DNA from: Symbiopectobacterium purcellii_A
GTDB lineage: Bacteria > Pseudomonadota > Gammaproteobacteria > Enterobacterales > Enterobacteriaceae
Length of the DNA stretch: 64,000 nucleotides
Direction of reading: 5' to 3'
NCBI RefSeq assembly: GCF_052050035.1
Contig: NZ_CP189882.1
Coordinates: 2,542,001-2,606,000 of the forward strand
This document shows, piece after piece, positions 9,121 through 17,857 of this stretch (its first letter is position 1; each line of letters opens with the position of its first letter). Made by a program: the position numbers and the translations under genes. The notes under the pieces were generated by a model. The model was not told the origin of the DNA, searched no databases, and worked only from the letters and a program-made list of their open reading frames with translations.

Positions 9121-9645
9121 TCAGCTCGGTTGGCTGTAAATGGGGTTGTGGAAGGGTACCAACGCCAGCAACAGTGCCTGATAGTAGACGCTGGCGCGCG
9201 TCAGTTTACCGTCGGTAAACACCCCAATAGCACAACCCTGATGTTTAATGTCCTGAATGCCGGTCAAACGTGCCATTTCGTCTCCCAGCTCTCTTCCTTC
9301 CTTGATTCCTTGTAATATACTTTCCGGCAGCACCATGCTGGCGGAGCGTGATTCACCACGCAGATGTGGGTTTTCAATCACCATCCAGGCGAACGTCATG
9401 CTCTCTTCAATGCCAGCTTCTACGCCGACCCAGAAATTGGCCTCGGGCCGAACCTGACGGGCGCGCATAACGCGGTTGCGGGCCCCGGTACGCGTCTCGG
9501 TGGAACCCAAGGGCTGATGAGAAACGCCGCTGTCGACATCAACACCTTCGATGCGACAGTTTTCTTCGCCAAAGACATCCGTGAATGCGAGTGTAATAGC
9601 CTTAATTTTTGCCGGGTTGGTAGTGGCAGCGACAACATGGTACAT
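9121..9645 (-). CDS. yjjX: Inosine/xanthosine triphosphatase YjjX
   Basis: House-cleaning NTPase that hydrolyses ITP and XTP and so keeps deaminated purines out of nucleic acid; also linked to protein quality by family work in E. coli. 174 residues (E. coli 170). The family start VVAATTNPAKIKAI, the FWVGVEAGIEE strand, and the C-terminal GVFTDGKLTRASVYYQALLL are clear. Convergent with trpR and divergent from gpmB, with about 50 bp of shared promoter region. Confidence 0.94.
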   Translation of the reverse strand: MYHVVAATTNPAKIKAITLAFTDVFGEENCRIEGVDVDSGVSHQPLGSTETRTGARNRVMRARQVRPEANFWVGVEAGIEESMTFAWMVIENPHLRGESRSASMVLPESILQGIKEGRELGDEMARLTGIQDIKHQGCAIGVFTDGKLTRASVYYQALLLALVPFHNPIYSQPS

Positions 9646-9696
9646 AACGGTTCATACTCTTTTAGTTAATTTGACGCAGTATAATGGAAAAAAGCT

Positions 9697-10347
9697 ATGT
9701 TACAGGTATATCTTGTTCGCCACGGTGAAACGGAATGGAACGTGGCCCGGCGTATTCAGGGACAATCCGACAGCTCGTTGACCGCACAAGGCGAACAGCA
9801 GGCCTATCAGGTTGCGAACCGTGTTAAAACGCTAGGCATTACGCATATCTTTACCAGCGATTTAGGGAGGACGCGCCGCACCACGGAGATTATTGCGCAG
9901 TCTTGCCACCACTGTGAATTGGTTGAAGACCCTAATTTGCGTGAGCTGAATATGGGCGTGCTGGAAATGCGCGACATCGATACGCTCAGTCCGCAGGAGG
10001 AAACCTGGCGCAAGCAACTGGTGGACGGTACGCCGAATGGCCGTATTCCTGAAGGGGAATCTATGGCGGAGATGGCAACGCGTATGCATCAGGTGCTTGA
10101 TCGCTGTCTGGCGCTGCCGCCCGGTAGTCGTCCGCTGCTGGTCAGTCATGGTATGGCCCTCGGCTGCTTGTTAAGCACCATCCTTGGGCTGCCCGCCAGT
10201 GCAGAACGCCGTTTGCGGTTGCGTAACTGCTCGCTCTCACGCATCGATTATCAGCAGAGCCCGTGGTTGGCGTCCGGCTGGGTCGTGGAAACCGCCGGGG
10301 ATGTTTCTCATCTTGATACCCCGGCATTGGATGAACTCCAGCGTTAA
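9697..10347 (+). CDS. gpmB: Phosphoglycerate mutase-family phosphatase GpmB
   Basis: Histidine phosphatase superfamily. 216 residues (E. coli GpmB 215). It has the catalytic VRHGETEWN motif at residues 7-15, FTSDLGRTRRTTEII, LRELNMGVLEMRDIDTL, and the second catalytic histidine in LLVSHGMALGCLL. The C-terminal half is diverged from true dPGM, as in other GpmB proteins, whose in-cell substrate is not settled. Start ATG 9697 follows an A-rich spacer (GGAAAAAAGCT). Convergent with the rob pseudogene. Confidence 0.93.
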   Translation: MLQVYLVRHGETEWNVARRIQGQSDSSLTAQGEQQAYQVANRVKTLGITHIFTSDLGRTRRTTEIIAQSCHHCELVEDPNLRELNMGVLEMRDIDTLSPQEETWRKQLVDGTPNGRIPEGESMAEMATRMHQVLDRCLALPPGSRPLLVSHGMALGCLLSTILGLPASAERRLRLRNCSLSRIDYQQSPWLASGWVVETAGDVSHLDTPALDELQR

Positions 10348-10359
10348 CGGTGTGCGCGC

Positions 10360-11222
10360 TTAGCGACGGATAGGGATCAGGTATTCGCAGCGGATCACTT
10401 TCGGTGGTCCGTCTTCTTTCGTCCCATTCGGTGTGAAACGCTCCGCGTCACAGCCATCGCGGCGCGTTAGCTCGAAGGTAGGCAGGTGTCGTAAAGGCTG
10501 ATAATGAAATCCTGTAGCGCATCCGTGGGGCCTTCATAGACGAACAAGGCGTACTCACCGCCGGGCAGCGTAATCGGCTCGCCGGGGTGAACCCCTTCCG
10601 GAACGTGCTCTGGTTCCACCGCGGTGGTATAGAGCACATCATGCTCGTCTTCTTTATCCTTGCTCGGGCGCGCGTGATGCAGACCACAGAGCAAAGGGGG
10701 AATGCATTTGGCTTCGCCCAGGTACTGCCGCCAAAAATGCACGCGCATTTCCGTACGGAAATTACAGATTTGTTCCAATGAGCAGTTGCAGTTTTGCGTG
10801 ACGCCCACCAACTGTGTATCCGGCAGAGCAACAAACTCAGGCTGCGGCAGCGTGAATTCACCTAAACGCAACGGAGGGCGAATACCGTAGGTATTCCACT
10901 CTTCTGCACGGCGGTAAGAGGCATGCGTCTGAGCAAACTGTTTTTTAAAGGCGCGAGTAAACGTTTGCTACGAATCGAAGCGTTATTGCAGCGCGATATC
11001 GAGGATCGGCCTGCCGGTCATACACAGTGCCATCGCGGCTTTGGTCAACCGGCGTGCGCGAATATACGCGCCAATGGCGTGCCCAGTGACATCTTTGAAC
11101 ATACGTTGTAGGTGCCATTTGGAGTAGCCGGCTTTTGCTGCCACGTTATCCAGCGACAGTGGCTGGTCAAGGTGGTTTTCCAGCCAATTGAGCAGGTCAC
11201 GTATGATACTGGCTTGATCCAT
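10360..11222 (-). pseudogene. rob: Right origin-binding regulator Rob, inactivated by two stops and a frameshift
   Basis: AraC/XylS-family activator of the mar/sox/rob regulon. ATG at 11222 gives MDQASIIRDLLNWLENHLDQ, nearly identical to E. coli Rob. After DILDIALQ-like PILDIALQ, codon TAA replaces the tyrosine of LQYRFDSQQ and, four codons on, TAG replaces the glutamine, so the second helix-turn-helix is never made from the normal start. The downstream GyrI-like domain (RLGEFTLPQPEFVALPDTQL) reads on in the same frame until near 10477, where a 1-base deletion shifts it; the shifted frame carries FELTRRDG and ends YLIPIRR. No IS is involved: this is point-mutation decay. Confidence 0.92.
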
Positions 11223-11430
11223 AGAACATCCTCGATAGAACACACAAAGCACGAAGCGCATATAGATCAGGCATCATAGCAACTTTTTGCTGTTGTCACC
11301 TCTTAAGATTTTTGAATAATTTATACAAACAATCAGGTGAAATTTGCATACTTTAGCCCTATATCTAATAGCGGCATCGTCAGCGGGGGAAAAGCCCCTG
11401 TAACTTGTTTCCAGACAGAGAGAAATATCG

Positions 11431-11913
11431 ATGAAAAACGCATTAATCATGGGAGCCTGTATGGCGCTGCTGAGCGTGGGCAGTGTCGCCAGGGCGGAAC
11501 AGATTGGTTCTGTAGATACGGTTTTCAAACTGCTGGGTCCAGACCATAAAATTGTGGTGGAAGCCTTTGACGATCCTGACGTTGCGAACGTGACCTGCTA
11601 TTTAAGCCGTGCTAAAACCGGGGGCATCAAAGGGGGGTTAGGCTTGGCAGAGGATACCTCCGATGCTGCCATTTCCTGTCAGCAGGTTGGGCCGATTACG
11701 CTGTCGGATAAGATAAAGAAAAGTGATGATAGTGGCACGGTGGTGTTCCAAAAGCGCACGTCACTGGTGTTCAAAAAACTTCAGGTGGTCCGTTTCTACG
11801 ATGAAAAACGCAACGCGCTGGTCTACCTGACCTACTCCGATCGTTTAGTCGACGGCTCGCCAAAAAATGCCTTGAGCGCAGTGCCGATCATTCCCTGGGG
11901 CAAGAGCGAGTAG
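11431..11913 (+). CDS. creA: CreA-family periplasmic protein
   Basis: 160 residues, function not established although conserved beside creBCD or arcA in enterics. Signal peptide MKNALIMGACMALLSVGSVA with cleavage after ARA, then EQIGSVDTVFKLLGPDHKIV, the hallmark of the family, and KTGGIKGGLGLAEDTSDAAI. Two cysteines (VTCYL, ISCQQ) could pair in the periplasm. No creB or creC follows: arcA is the convergent neighbour. Confidence 0.95.
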   Translation: MKNALIMGACMALLSVGSVARAEQIGSVDTVFKLLGPDHKIVVEAFDDPDVANVTCYLSRAKTGGIKGGLGLAEDTSDAAISCQQVGPITLSDKIKKSDDSGTVVFQKRTSLVFKKLQVVRFYDEKRNALVYLTYSDRLVDGSPKNALSAVPIIPWGKSE

Positions 11914-11944
11914 TGTGTTAGGGAATAACCAGTGCTGAGATAAA

Positions 11945-11978
11945 AAAAGGCCGAAACCTGCTGGTTTCGGCCTTTTTT
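11945..11978. terminator. Strong bidirectional terminator between creA and arcA
   Basis: AAAAAAAGGCCGAAACC, loop TGCT, GGTTTCGGCCTTTTTT: a perfect 11-bp stem with A and T runs on both sides, between converging genes. Confidence 0.9.
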
Positions 11979-11996
11979 AATGACTGGCGGCGTGCG

Positions 11997-12713
11997 TTAG
12001 TCTTCCAGATCGCCGCAGAAACGGTAGCCTTCGCCGTGAATGGTGGCGATGATTTCCGGTGTATCGGCCGTAGATTCGAAATGCTTACGAATGCGGCGAA
12101 TCGTCACGTCCACGGTGCGGTCGTGCGGTTTCAGCTCGCGGCAGGTCATTTTCTTCAACAACTCGGCACGGGTCTGAATCTTGCCGGGGTTTTCGCAGAA
12201 GTGCAGCATCGCGCGGAACTCGCTGCGCGGCAGCTTGTACTGCTCACCCGCGGGGCTGATCAGCGAACGGCTGTTGATGTCCAGCTCCCAACCATTGAAG
12301 CGGTAGCTTTCTACCAGACGACGCTCTTCGCTCACACCGCCCAAGTTCATGGTACGGGACAGCAAATTGCGCGCACGGATAGTCAACTCACGTGGGTTAA
12401 ACGGTTTGGTGATGTAATCATCCGCACCGATTTCCAGGCCGAGGATCTTATCCACTTCGTTATCACGTCCGGTCAGGAACATCAGTGCCACGCTGGCCTG
12501 TTCACGCAGTTCGCGCGCTAACAGCAGGCCATTTTTGCCGGGCAGATTGATGTCCATGATCACCAGATTGATATCATGTTCGGACAGGATATGGTGCATC
12601 TCAGCGCCGTCAGTGGCTTCGTGAACGACATATCCTTCAGCCTCAAAGATGCTCTTGAGGGTGTTGCGAGTTACCAACTCGTCTTCGACAATAAGAATGT
12701 GCGTGGTCTGCAT
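11997..12713 (-). CDS. arcA: Aerobic respiration control response regulator ArcA
   Basis: OmpR/PhoB-family regulator that, phosphorylated by ArcB under low oxygen, represses TCA and respiratory genes. 238 residues, the E. coli length. Receiver domain with the phospho-acceptor Asp54 in NLVIMDINLPGKNGL, the Thr in ALMFLTGRD and Lys in DDYITKPFNPRE; C-terminal winged helix with RAELLKKMTCRELKPHDRTV and VTIRRIRKHFE. The upstream region is long (761 bp to lasT) and contains an FNR-like site, in line with FNR control of arcA in E. coli. Confidence 0.97.
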   Translation of the reverse strand: MQTTHILIVEDELVTRNTLKSIFEAEGYVVHEATDGAEMHHILSEHDINLVIMDINLPGKNGLLLARELREQASVALMFLTGRDNEVDKILGLEIGADDYITKPFNPRELTIRARNLLSRTMNLGGVSEERRLVESYRFNGWELDINSRSLISPAGEQYKLPRSEFRAMLHFCENPGKIQTRAELLKKMTCRELKPHDRTVDVTIRRIRKHFESTADTPEIIATIHGEGYRFCGDLED

Positions 12714-13474
12714 GTTTGCTACCTAAAATTGCCAACTAATTATAGAATTCGGAAGTACCGAAGTCGCCATCGGTCTTTTCGTGCCCGCACGCGCGGTGCG
12801 AGGTTATAGGGCTTTTACCGGAGTTTGGGGCGCAAAGGGCACGCTCACACTCGCAATGTAGACTAAAGTACGCAAATACGTTCCTGGTGCATGCCTGACT
12901 TCACCCGATGCGGCACGTTGCTATAGCAACGACATCTCCGCGTATCGGTTGCCTGACGCTGACAAAATTCCGCGTGAATCAGTTGCGCGGGCAGCGCCAG
13001 TGCTTTCTACGTGATAACCGGCGATATCAGACGATAATCAGGCTAACTCAACTACGCCTAAAGTGGTGCATAGTTTAACTTTATTAACAGCAAGCGCCGA
13101 TTTTGATCGCTCACAAATCTACGGTTCCGTTGACATATATCAAATTTCATTGTAGCACGTTAACTATTTTGTGAAAAATACTTATAAGATTGCCAGCTTA
13201 AGTCACAAACTGCCTGATTTGGATACGATTCAGCAGCGCAAGCGGCCGCAGTGAACGCGAAACGTCATTACGCAATAGCCATTATATAATGCATTGATAT
13301 TAAAGTATATGTAATGATTTTTTTGGTTTTTGGTCCTTTTTAATCCTGACCCGCATTTTTTACCGTAAGGTAACGCTCGAATGTTTCATTTCTGTTAATT
13401 TAAACGAGGCTGGCGGGACGAGGCATACCGGGTATTGCATGTCCGCCAGCCATTTTCTCTTCTTTGGAGGTTTT
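12714..13474. promoter_or_regulatory. Long arcA-lasT intergenic region with an FNR-like site at 13130-13143
   Basis: 761 bp with no gene I can support. TTGACATATATCAA at 13130-13143 differs by one base from the FNR consensus TTGAT-N4-ATCAA and is about 415 bp upstream of the arcA start, so arcA would have a long leader as in E. coli. The stretch 13280-13340 is very A/T rich and precedes lasT. The small yjjY frame found here in E. coli was not recognised. Confidence 0.5.
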
Positions 13475-14149
13475 GTGCAGTTTTTTATTGTGCTGGTCGC
13501 GCCAGCCCGCCCAAAGAACGTGGGGGCGGCAGCCAGAGCCATGAAAACCATGGGGTTTCATTCACTGCGTATTGTTGACAGTCAGGCGCAACTTGAGCCA
13601 GGTGCACGCCGCGTGGCGCACGGGGCCGGTGATATTCTAACCTGCTACCCTACGCTCGCTGATGCATTGGCCGATGTGGATTTTACCGTCGCGACGACGG
13701 CGCGCTCGCGAGCCAGGTTTCACTATTACTGCACGCCGACAGCGTTGCTTGGGTTGATGCAGGAGAAACAGCAGTGGGTCGGTTCGGCAGCGCTGGTGTT
13801 TGGCCGTGAAGATTCTGGCCTCACCAACGACGAGTTGGCGCTGGCGGATATATTGACGGGGGTGCCGATGCAGGCAGATTACCCGTCACTGAATTTAGGG
13901 CAGGCTGTCATGGTCTATTGTTACCAGTTGGCGCAGCTGATGCAGGTGCAGCCAGAGACTGCCGAAGCCGCTCAAGCCGGGCAGTTGGTGGCGCTGCGCC
14001 ATCGGCTGGAAAAGCTGTTGGTGACGTTGCAGGTAGACGATGACGAGAAACTGCGAGATTGGCTATTGCAACGCATCGGGTTGTTACAGCAGCGGGATAC
14101 CGCCATGCTGCATACACTGCTGCACTATATTGAGAAGGCGCTGAAGTGA
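13475..14149 (+). CDS. lasT: tRNA/rRNA methyltransferase-family protein LasT (YjtD)
   Basis: SpoU (SPOUT) class 2'-O-ribose methyltransferase family, target RNA uncertain. I chose GTG at 13475, with GGAGG seven bases before it; this gives a start VQFFIVLVAPARPKNVGAAA that lines up with E. coli YjtD, whereas the upstream ATG at 13439 would add 12 alien residues. 224 residues. SPOUT knot motifs are visible: ALVFGREDSGLTNDELALAD (motif 2) and DYPSLNLGQAVMVYCYQLAQ (motif 3). It lies directly upstream of thrL. Confidence 0.92.
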   Translation: MQFFIVLVAPARPKNVGAAARAMKTMGFHSLRIVDSQAQLEPGARRVAHGAGDILTCYPTLADALADVDFTVATTARSRARFHYYCTPTALLGLMQEKQQWVGSAALVFGREDSGLTNDELALADILTGVPMQADYPSLNLGQAVMVYCYQLAQLMQVQPETAEAAQAGQLVALRHRLEKLLVTLQVDDDEKLRDWLLQRIGLLQQRDTAMLHTLLHYIEKALK

Positions 14150-14240
14150 GATGAAAAAAAGAAATCCATTGACTTCATGTCGCGATTGCCTTAACTAATA
14201 GAGGATAGAAACCGATTTGTTGATCGAGAGTCCTTTACGC

Positions 14241-14309
14241 ATGCGTCAAATCAGCCTGACCACCACCATTATTACCACCACCATTACTAACAGTAACGGT
14301 GCGGGCTGA
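14241..14309 (+). CDS. thrL: thr operon leader peptide ThrL
   Basis: 22-residue leader MRQISLTTTIITTTITNSNG plus AG, with eight threonine and four isoleucine codons, essentially the enteric sequence. Ribosome stalling on Thr/Ile codons during starvation favours the antiterminator. The last codons (GGTGCGGGCTGAC) can pair with the left arm of the terminator at 14331. It is too short for routine gene finders. Confidence 0.95.
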   Translation: MRQISLTTTIITTTITNSNGAG

Positions 14310-14330
14310 CGCGTAGAAAAGAATCTGAAA

Positions 14331-14365
14331 AAGCCCGCACCTAAACAGTGCGGGCTTTTTTTTTA
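14331..14365 (+). terminator. thr operon attenuator
   Basis: Stem AAGCCCGCAC / GTGCGGGCTT with loop CTAAACA and a run of nine T. It lies 21 bases after the thrL stop and about 100 bases before thrA. The leader's GTGCGGGCT can compete for the left arm, so the attenuation switch looks functional. Confidence 0.92.
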
Positions 14366-14462
14366 CGGCGAAGAGCAGGTTCCGCCGACCCGTGCCGCCA
14401 GCGGCGGCAGCCAAAAGCGCCCGGCGTGTTTTGGTGACTGAAACTCAGGAGAAGAGATAAAA

Positions 14463-16922
14463 ATGCGAGTGTTGAAATTTGGCGGGACTTCCGTGGCGAA
14501 TGCGGCGCGTTTTGCGCGCGTTTCCGATATCATCGAGAGCAATGCGCGTCAGGGACAGGTTGCCACCGTGCTGTCTGCCCCGGCGAAAATCACCAACCAT
14601 CTTGTGGCGATGATTGATAAAACCGTTGCGGGCCAAGATATTCTGCCGCATATCAATGATGCCGAAACTATCTTTTCTTCTCTGCTAAAAGGGCTGGCAG
14701 AATCCCAGCCGGGTTTCCCGTATGAGCGCTTGTCCACGCTGGTACAACAAGATCTGGGCCAGTTGAAACAGGTTCTGCACGGCATTTCACTGCTGGGGCA
14801 GTGCCCGGACAGCGTCAACGCCAGCATTATCTGCCGTGGTGAGAAACTCTCTATTGCTATCATGGAAGCGATATTCCAGGCCCGTGGTTATCAGGTCTCG
14901 GTTATCGATCCGGTAAAACGCTTGCTGGCGCAGGGGCATTATCTGGAATCTACCGTGGATATCGCGGAATCCACGCGCCGTATTGCTGAGCAAGGCATTC
15001 CTTCCGATCACGTGATTCTGATGGCGGGGTACACCGCGGGTAATGATAAAGGGGAACTGGTGGTACTGGGCCGCAACGGTTCTGACTACTCTGCCGCCGT
15101 GTTGGCCGCCTGTTTACGCGCAGACTGTTGTGAAATCTGGACTGACGTGGACGGTGTCTACACCTGCGACCCGCGTCAGGTGCCTGATGCGAGACTGCTG
15201 AAGTCGATGTCGTATCAGGAAGCGATGGAGCTTTCCTACTTCGGTGCCAAAGTGCTTCACCCCCGTACCATCGCGCCCATCGCCCAGTTCCAAATTCCCT
15301 GCCTGATTAAAAATACTGAAAATCCTCAAGCGCCCGGCACATTGATTGGTCTGGCCAGCTCGGATACCCAATATCCGGTAAAAGGCATCACTAACCTGAA
15401 CAATATGGCGATGTTTAACGTCTCCGGCCCTGGCATGAAGGGGATGGTGGGGATGGCTGCGCGCGTGTTTGCGGCGATGTCCCGTGCGGGCATCTCGGTG
15501 GTGCTGATCACACAGTCCTCTTCCGAGTACAGCATCAGCTTCTGCGTGTCGCAAAGCGAACTGGCCCGTTCCAAGAAAACGTTGGAAGATGAATTCTATC
15601 TGGAACTGAAAGACGGCGTGCTGGAACCGCTGGATATCACCGAACGTCTGGCGATCATTTCTGTGGTGGGTGACGGTATGCGCACGCTGCGCGGCCTTTC
15701 TGCCCGTCTGTTCTCCGCATTGGCCAGTGCCAATATCAATATCATCGCGATTGCGCAGGGTTCCTCTGAGCGCTCCATCTCTGTGGTGGTGGATAACGAC
15801 GTGGCGGTGACCGGCGTGCGTGTGGCGCACCAGATGCTGTTTAACACCGATCAGGTGATCGATGTGTTCGTTATCGGCGTAGGCGGCGTGGGTGGTGCTT
15901 TGCTGGAGCAGATTCATCGCCAGCAGCCGTGGCTGAAACAGAAACATATCGATCTGCGTGTCTGCGGTATTGCCAACTCCAAAGCGCTGCTGACCAATAT
16001 TAACGGCATTGCGCTGGACTCCTGGCGCGAAGCGCTGAATGAGGCGCGTGAACCCTTCAATCTGGGTCGCCTGATTCGTCTGGTGAAAGAGTATCATCTG
16101 CTTAACCCGGTTATCGTGGACTGTACCTCTAATCAGGCGGTGGCCGATCAATATGCTGACTTTTTGGCCGATGGCTTCCATGTGGTTACGCCCAACAAAA
16201 AGGCTAACACCGGTTCCATGAGCTACTACCAGCAACTGCGCAGCGCTGCCGGTAAATCTCGTCGCAAATTCCTGTATGACACCAACGTCGGTGCCGGGCT
16301 TCCGGTCATTGAAAACCTGCAAAACCTGTTGAATGCTGGGGATGAACTGCTGCGTTTCACCGGCATTCTCTCGGGGTCGCTCTCCTTTATCTTCGGTAAG
16401 CTGGATGAAGGAATGAGTTTGTCGCAGGCGACGTTGCAGGCGAAAGCCAATGGTTATACCGAACCCGATCCGCGTGACGATCTGTCCGGCATGGATGTGG
16501 CGCGCAAGTTGTTGATTCTGGCGCGTGAAGCGGGCTATAAGCTGGAGCTGGCTGATATCGACGTAGAGTCGGTGCTGCCGCCGTCCTTTGATGCCTCGGG
16601 TGATGTCGATACCTTTATGGCGCGTTTACCCGAGTTGGATGCGCCATTCAGTGAAAAAGTGGCGCACGCGCGAGAAGCAGGTAAAGTGTTGCGTTATGTC
16701 GGCGTGATTGAAGAAGGGCGCTGCAAAGTACGAATTAGCGCAGTGGGCGGTAACGATCCGCTGTTCAAAGTGAAAGACGGTGAGAATGCGCTGGCGTTCT
16801 ATAGCCAGTATTACCAGCCATTGCCGCTGGTGCTGCGCGGTTATGGCGCGGGTAATGATGTGACTGCGGCCGGTGTGTTTGCCGATCTGTTGCGCACGCT
16901 GTCATGGAAGTCAGGAGTATAA
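14463..16922 (+). CDS. thrA: Bifunctional aspartokinase I / homoserine dehydrogenase I
   Basis: Catalyses the first and third steps from aspartate to threonine: phosphorylation of aspartate and NADPH reduction of aspartate semialdehyde. 819 residues (E. coli 820). The kinase domain starts MRVLKFGGTSVANAARF and includes LGRNGSDYSAAVLAACL; two ACT-type regulatory segments follow (about 315-460, with MKGMVGMAARVFAAMSRAGI and SSERSISVVVDNDVAVTGV) for threonine inhibition. The dehydrogenase starts DVFVIGVGGVGGALLEQI (Rossmann) and holds TPNKKANTGSMSYYQQL and EPDPRDDLSGMDVARKLLIL. Good Shine-Dalgarno GGAGAAGAG. First gene of thrABC, controlled by attenuation. Confidence 0.98.
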   Translation: MRVLKFGGTSVANAARFARVSDIIESNARQGQVATVLSAPAKITNHLVAMIDKTVAGQDILPHINDAETIFSSLLKGLAESQPGFPYERLSTLVQQDLGQLKQVLHGISLLGQCPDSVNASIICRGEKLSIAIMEAIFQARGYQVSVIDPVKRLLAQGHYLESTVDIAESTRRIAEQGIPSDHVILMAGYTAGNDKGELVVLGRNGSDYSAAVLAACLRADCCEIWTDVDGVYTCDPRQVPDARLLKSMSYQEAMELSYFGAKVLHPRTIAPIAQFQIPCLIKNTENPQAPGTLIGLASSDTQYPVKGITNLNNMAMFNVSGPGMKGMVGMAARVFAAMSRAGISVVLITQSSSEYSISFCVSQSELARSKKTLEDEFYLELKDGVLEPLDITERLAIISVVGDGMRTLRGLSARLFSALASANINIIAIAQGSSERSISVVVDNDVAVTGVRVAHQMLFNTDQVIDVFVIGVGGVGGALLEQIHRQQPWLKQKHIDLRVCGIANSKALLTNINGIALDSWREALNEAREPFNLGRLIRLVKEYHLLNPVIVDCTSNQAVADQYADFLADGFHVVTPNKKANTGSMSYYQQLRSAAGKSRRKFLYDTNVGAGLPVIENLQNLLNAGDELLRFTGILSGSLSFIFGKLDEGMSLSQATLQAKANGYTEPDPRDDLSGMDVARKLLILAREAGYKLELADIDVESVLPPSFDASGDVDTFMARLPELDAPFSEKVAHAREAGKVLRYVGVIEEGRCKVRISAVGGNDPLFKVKDGENALAFYSQYYQPLPLVLRGYGAGNDVTAAGVFADLLRTLSWKSGV

Positions 16923-16924
16923 TG

Positions 16925-17854
16925 ATGGTTAAAATTTATGCGCCCGCGTCGATCGGCAACGTCAGCGTTGGGTTTGATGTACTGGGCGCGACGGTTACGC
17001 CTGTTGATGGCTCACTGTTGGGCGACTGCGTGACCGTAACGGCGGCTGAGCGCTTCAGCTTACGCAATGAAGGCCGTTTTGTCGGCAAACTGCCGAGTGA
17101 GCCGAAAGAGAACATTGTCTACCATTGTTGGGAACGGTTTTGTCAGGAAGTGGGAAAAATCATTCCTGTCGCCATGACGCTGGAAAAGAACATGCCGATC
17201 GGCTCGGGTCTGGGGTCCAGTGCCTGTTCTGTGGTTGCCGGTCTGATGGCGATGAACGAATTTTGTGGCAAACCGCTGGATGATACGCGTTTGCTGGCGC
17301 TGATGGGGGAGCTGGAAGGGCGTATTTCTGGCAGCGTGCACTACGATAATGTCGCGCCGTGCTTCCTGGGCGGTATTCAACTGATGATCGAGCAAAACGG
17401 CATCATCAGCCAGCCGGTGCCTGCGTTTGACGATTGGCTGTGGGTTATGGCCTATCCGGGGATCAAAGTGTCCACGGCGGAAGCGCGTGCCATTCTGCCC
17501 GCGCAGTATCGCCGTCAGGATTGCATCAGCCATGGCCGTTATCTGGCGGGCTTTATTCACGCTTGCCACACCCGTCAGCCTGCGCTGGCAGCGGCGTTGA
17601 TGCAGGATGTGATCGCCGAGCCGTACCGTACGCGCCTGCTGCCTGGCTTTGCCGATGCGCGTCAGGCGGCAAAAGATATCGGTGCGCTGGCGTGCGGTAT
17701 CTCTGGTTCAGGGACGACGCTGTTTTCCGTGTGCGATGATATGGAAAAGGCACAGCGTTTGGCCAGTTGGCTGCAATATAACTATTTGCAGAACGATGAA
17801 GGGTTTGTTCATATTTGCCGTCTGGACACGACAGGCGCACGTCAATTGGGATAA
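16925..17854 (+). CDS. thrB: Homoserine kinase
   Basis: GHMP-family kinase that makes O-phospho-L-homoserine. 309 residues (E. coli 310). AGGAG at 16913-16917 is seven bases from ATG 16925, giving MVKIYAPASIGNVSVGFDVL as in E. coli; ATG 16922 would overlap the thrA stop. ATP-binding motif EKNMPIGSGLGSSACSVVAG is intact. The third GHMP motif reads GISGSGTTLFSV where E. coli has GISGSGPTLFAL, a proline-to-threonine change worth noting but not obviously fatal. thrC starts 3 bases after the stop. Confidence 0.97.
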   Translation: MVKIYAPASIGNVSVGFDVLGATVTPVDGSLLGDCVTVTAAERFSLRNEGRFVGKLPSEPKENIVYHCWERFCQEVGKIIPVAMTLEKNMPIGSGLGSSACSVVAGLMAMNEFCGKPLDDTRLLALMGELEGRISGSVHYDNVAPCFLGGIQLMIEQNGIISQPVPAFDDWLWVMAYPGIKVSTAEARAILPAQYRRQDCISHGRYLAGFIHACHTRQPALAAALMQDVIAEPYRTRLLPGFADARQAAKDIGALACGISGSGTTLFSVCDDMEKAQRLASWLQYNYLQNDEGFVHICRLDTTGARQLG

Positions 17855-17857
17855 GGC

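Noticed and set aside
10608..10640. The long rob 3' frame as a separate small gene
   Set aside because: Same frame as the rob start and continuous in homology with Rob; it is the GyrI-like half of the pseudogene.
12714..13474. A small RNA gene in the long arcA upstream region
   Set aside because: No terminator-like hairpin with a T run inside the stretch, and nothing recognisable as a known RNA.
14787..15011. Small antisense frames in thrA and similar short frames elsewhere
   Set aside because: Lie wholly within conserved genes in other frames; no independent signal.
15114..16322. 402-codon open frame opposite thrA
   Set aside because: Antisense shadow of a highly conserved gene; His/Arg-rich composition, no start signal, no domain.
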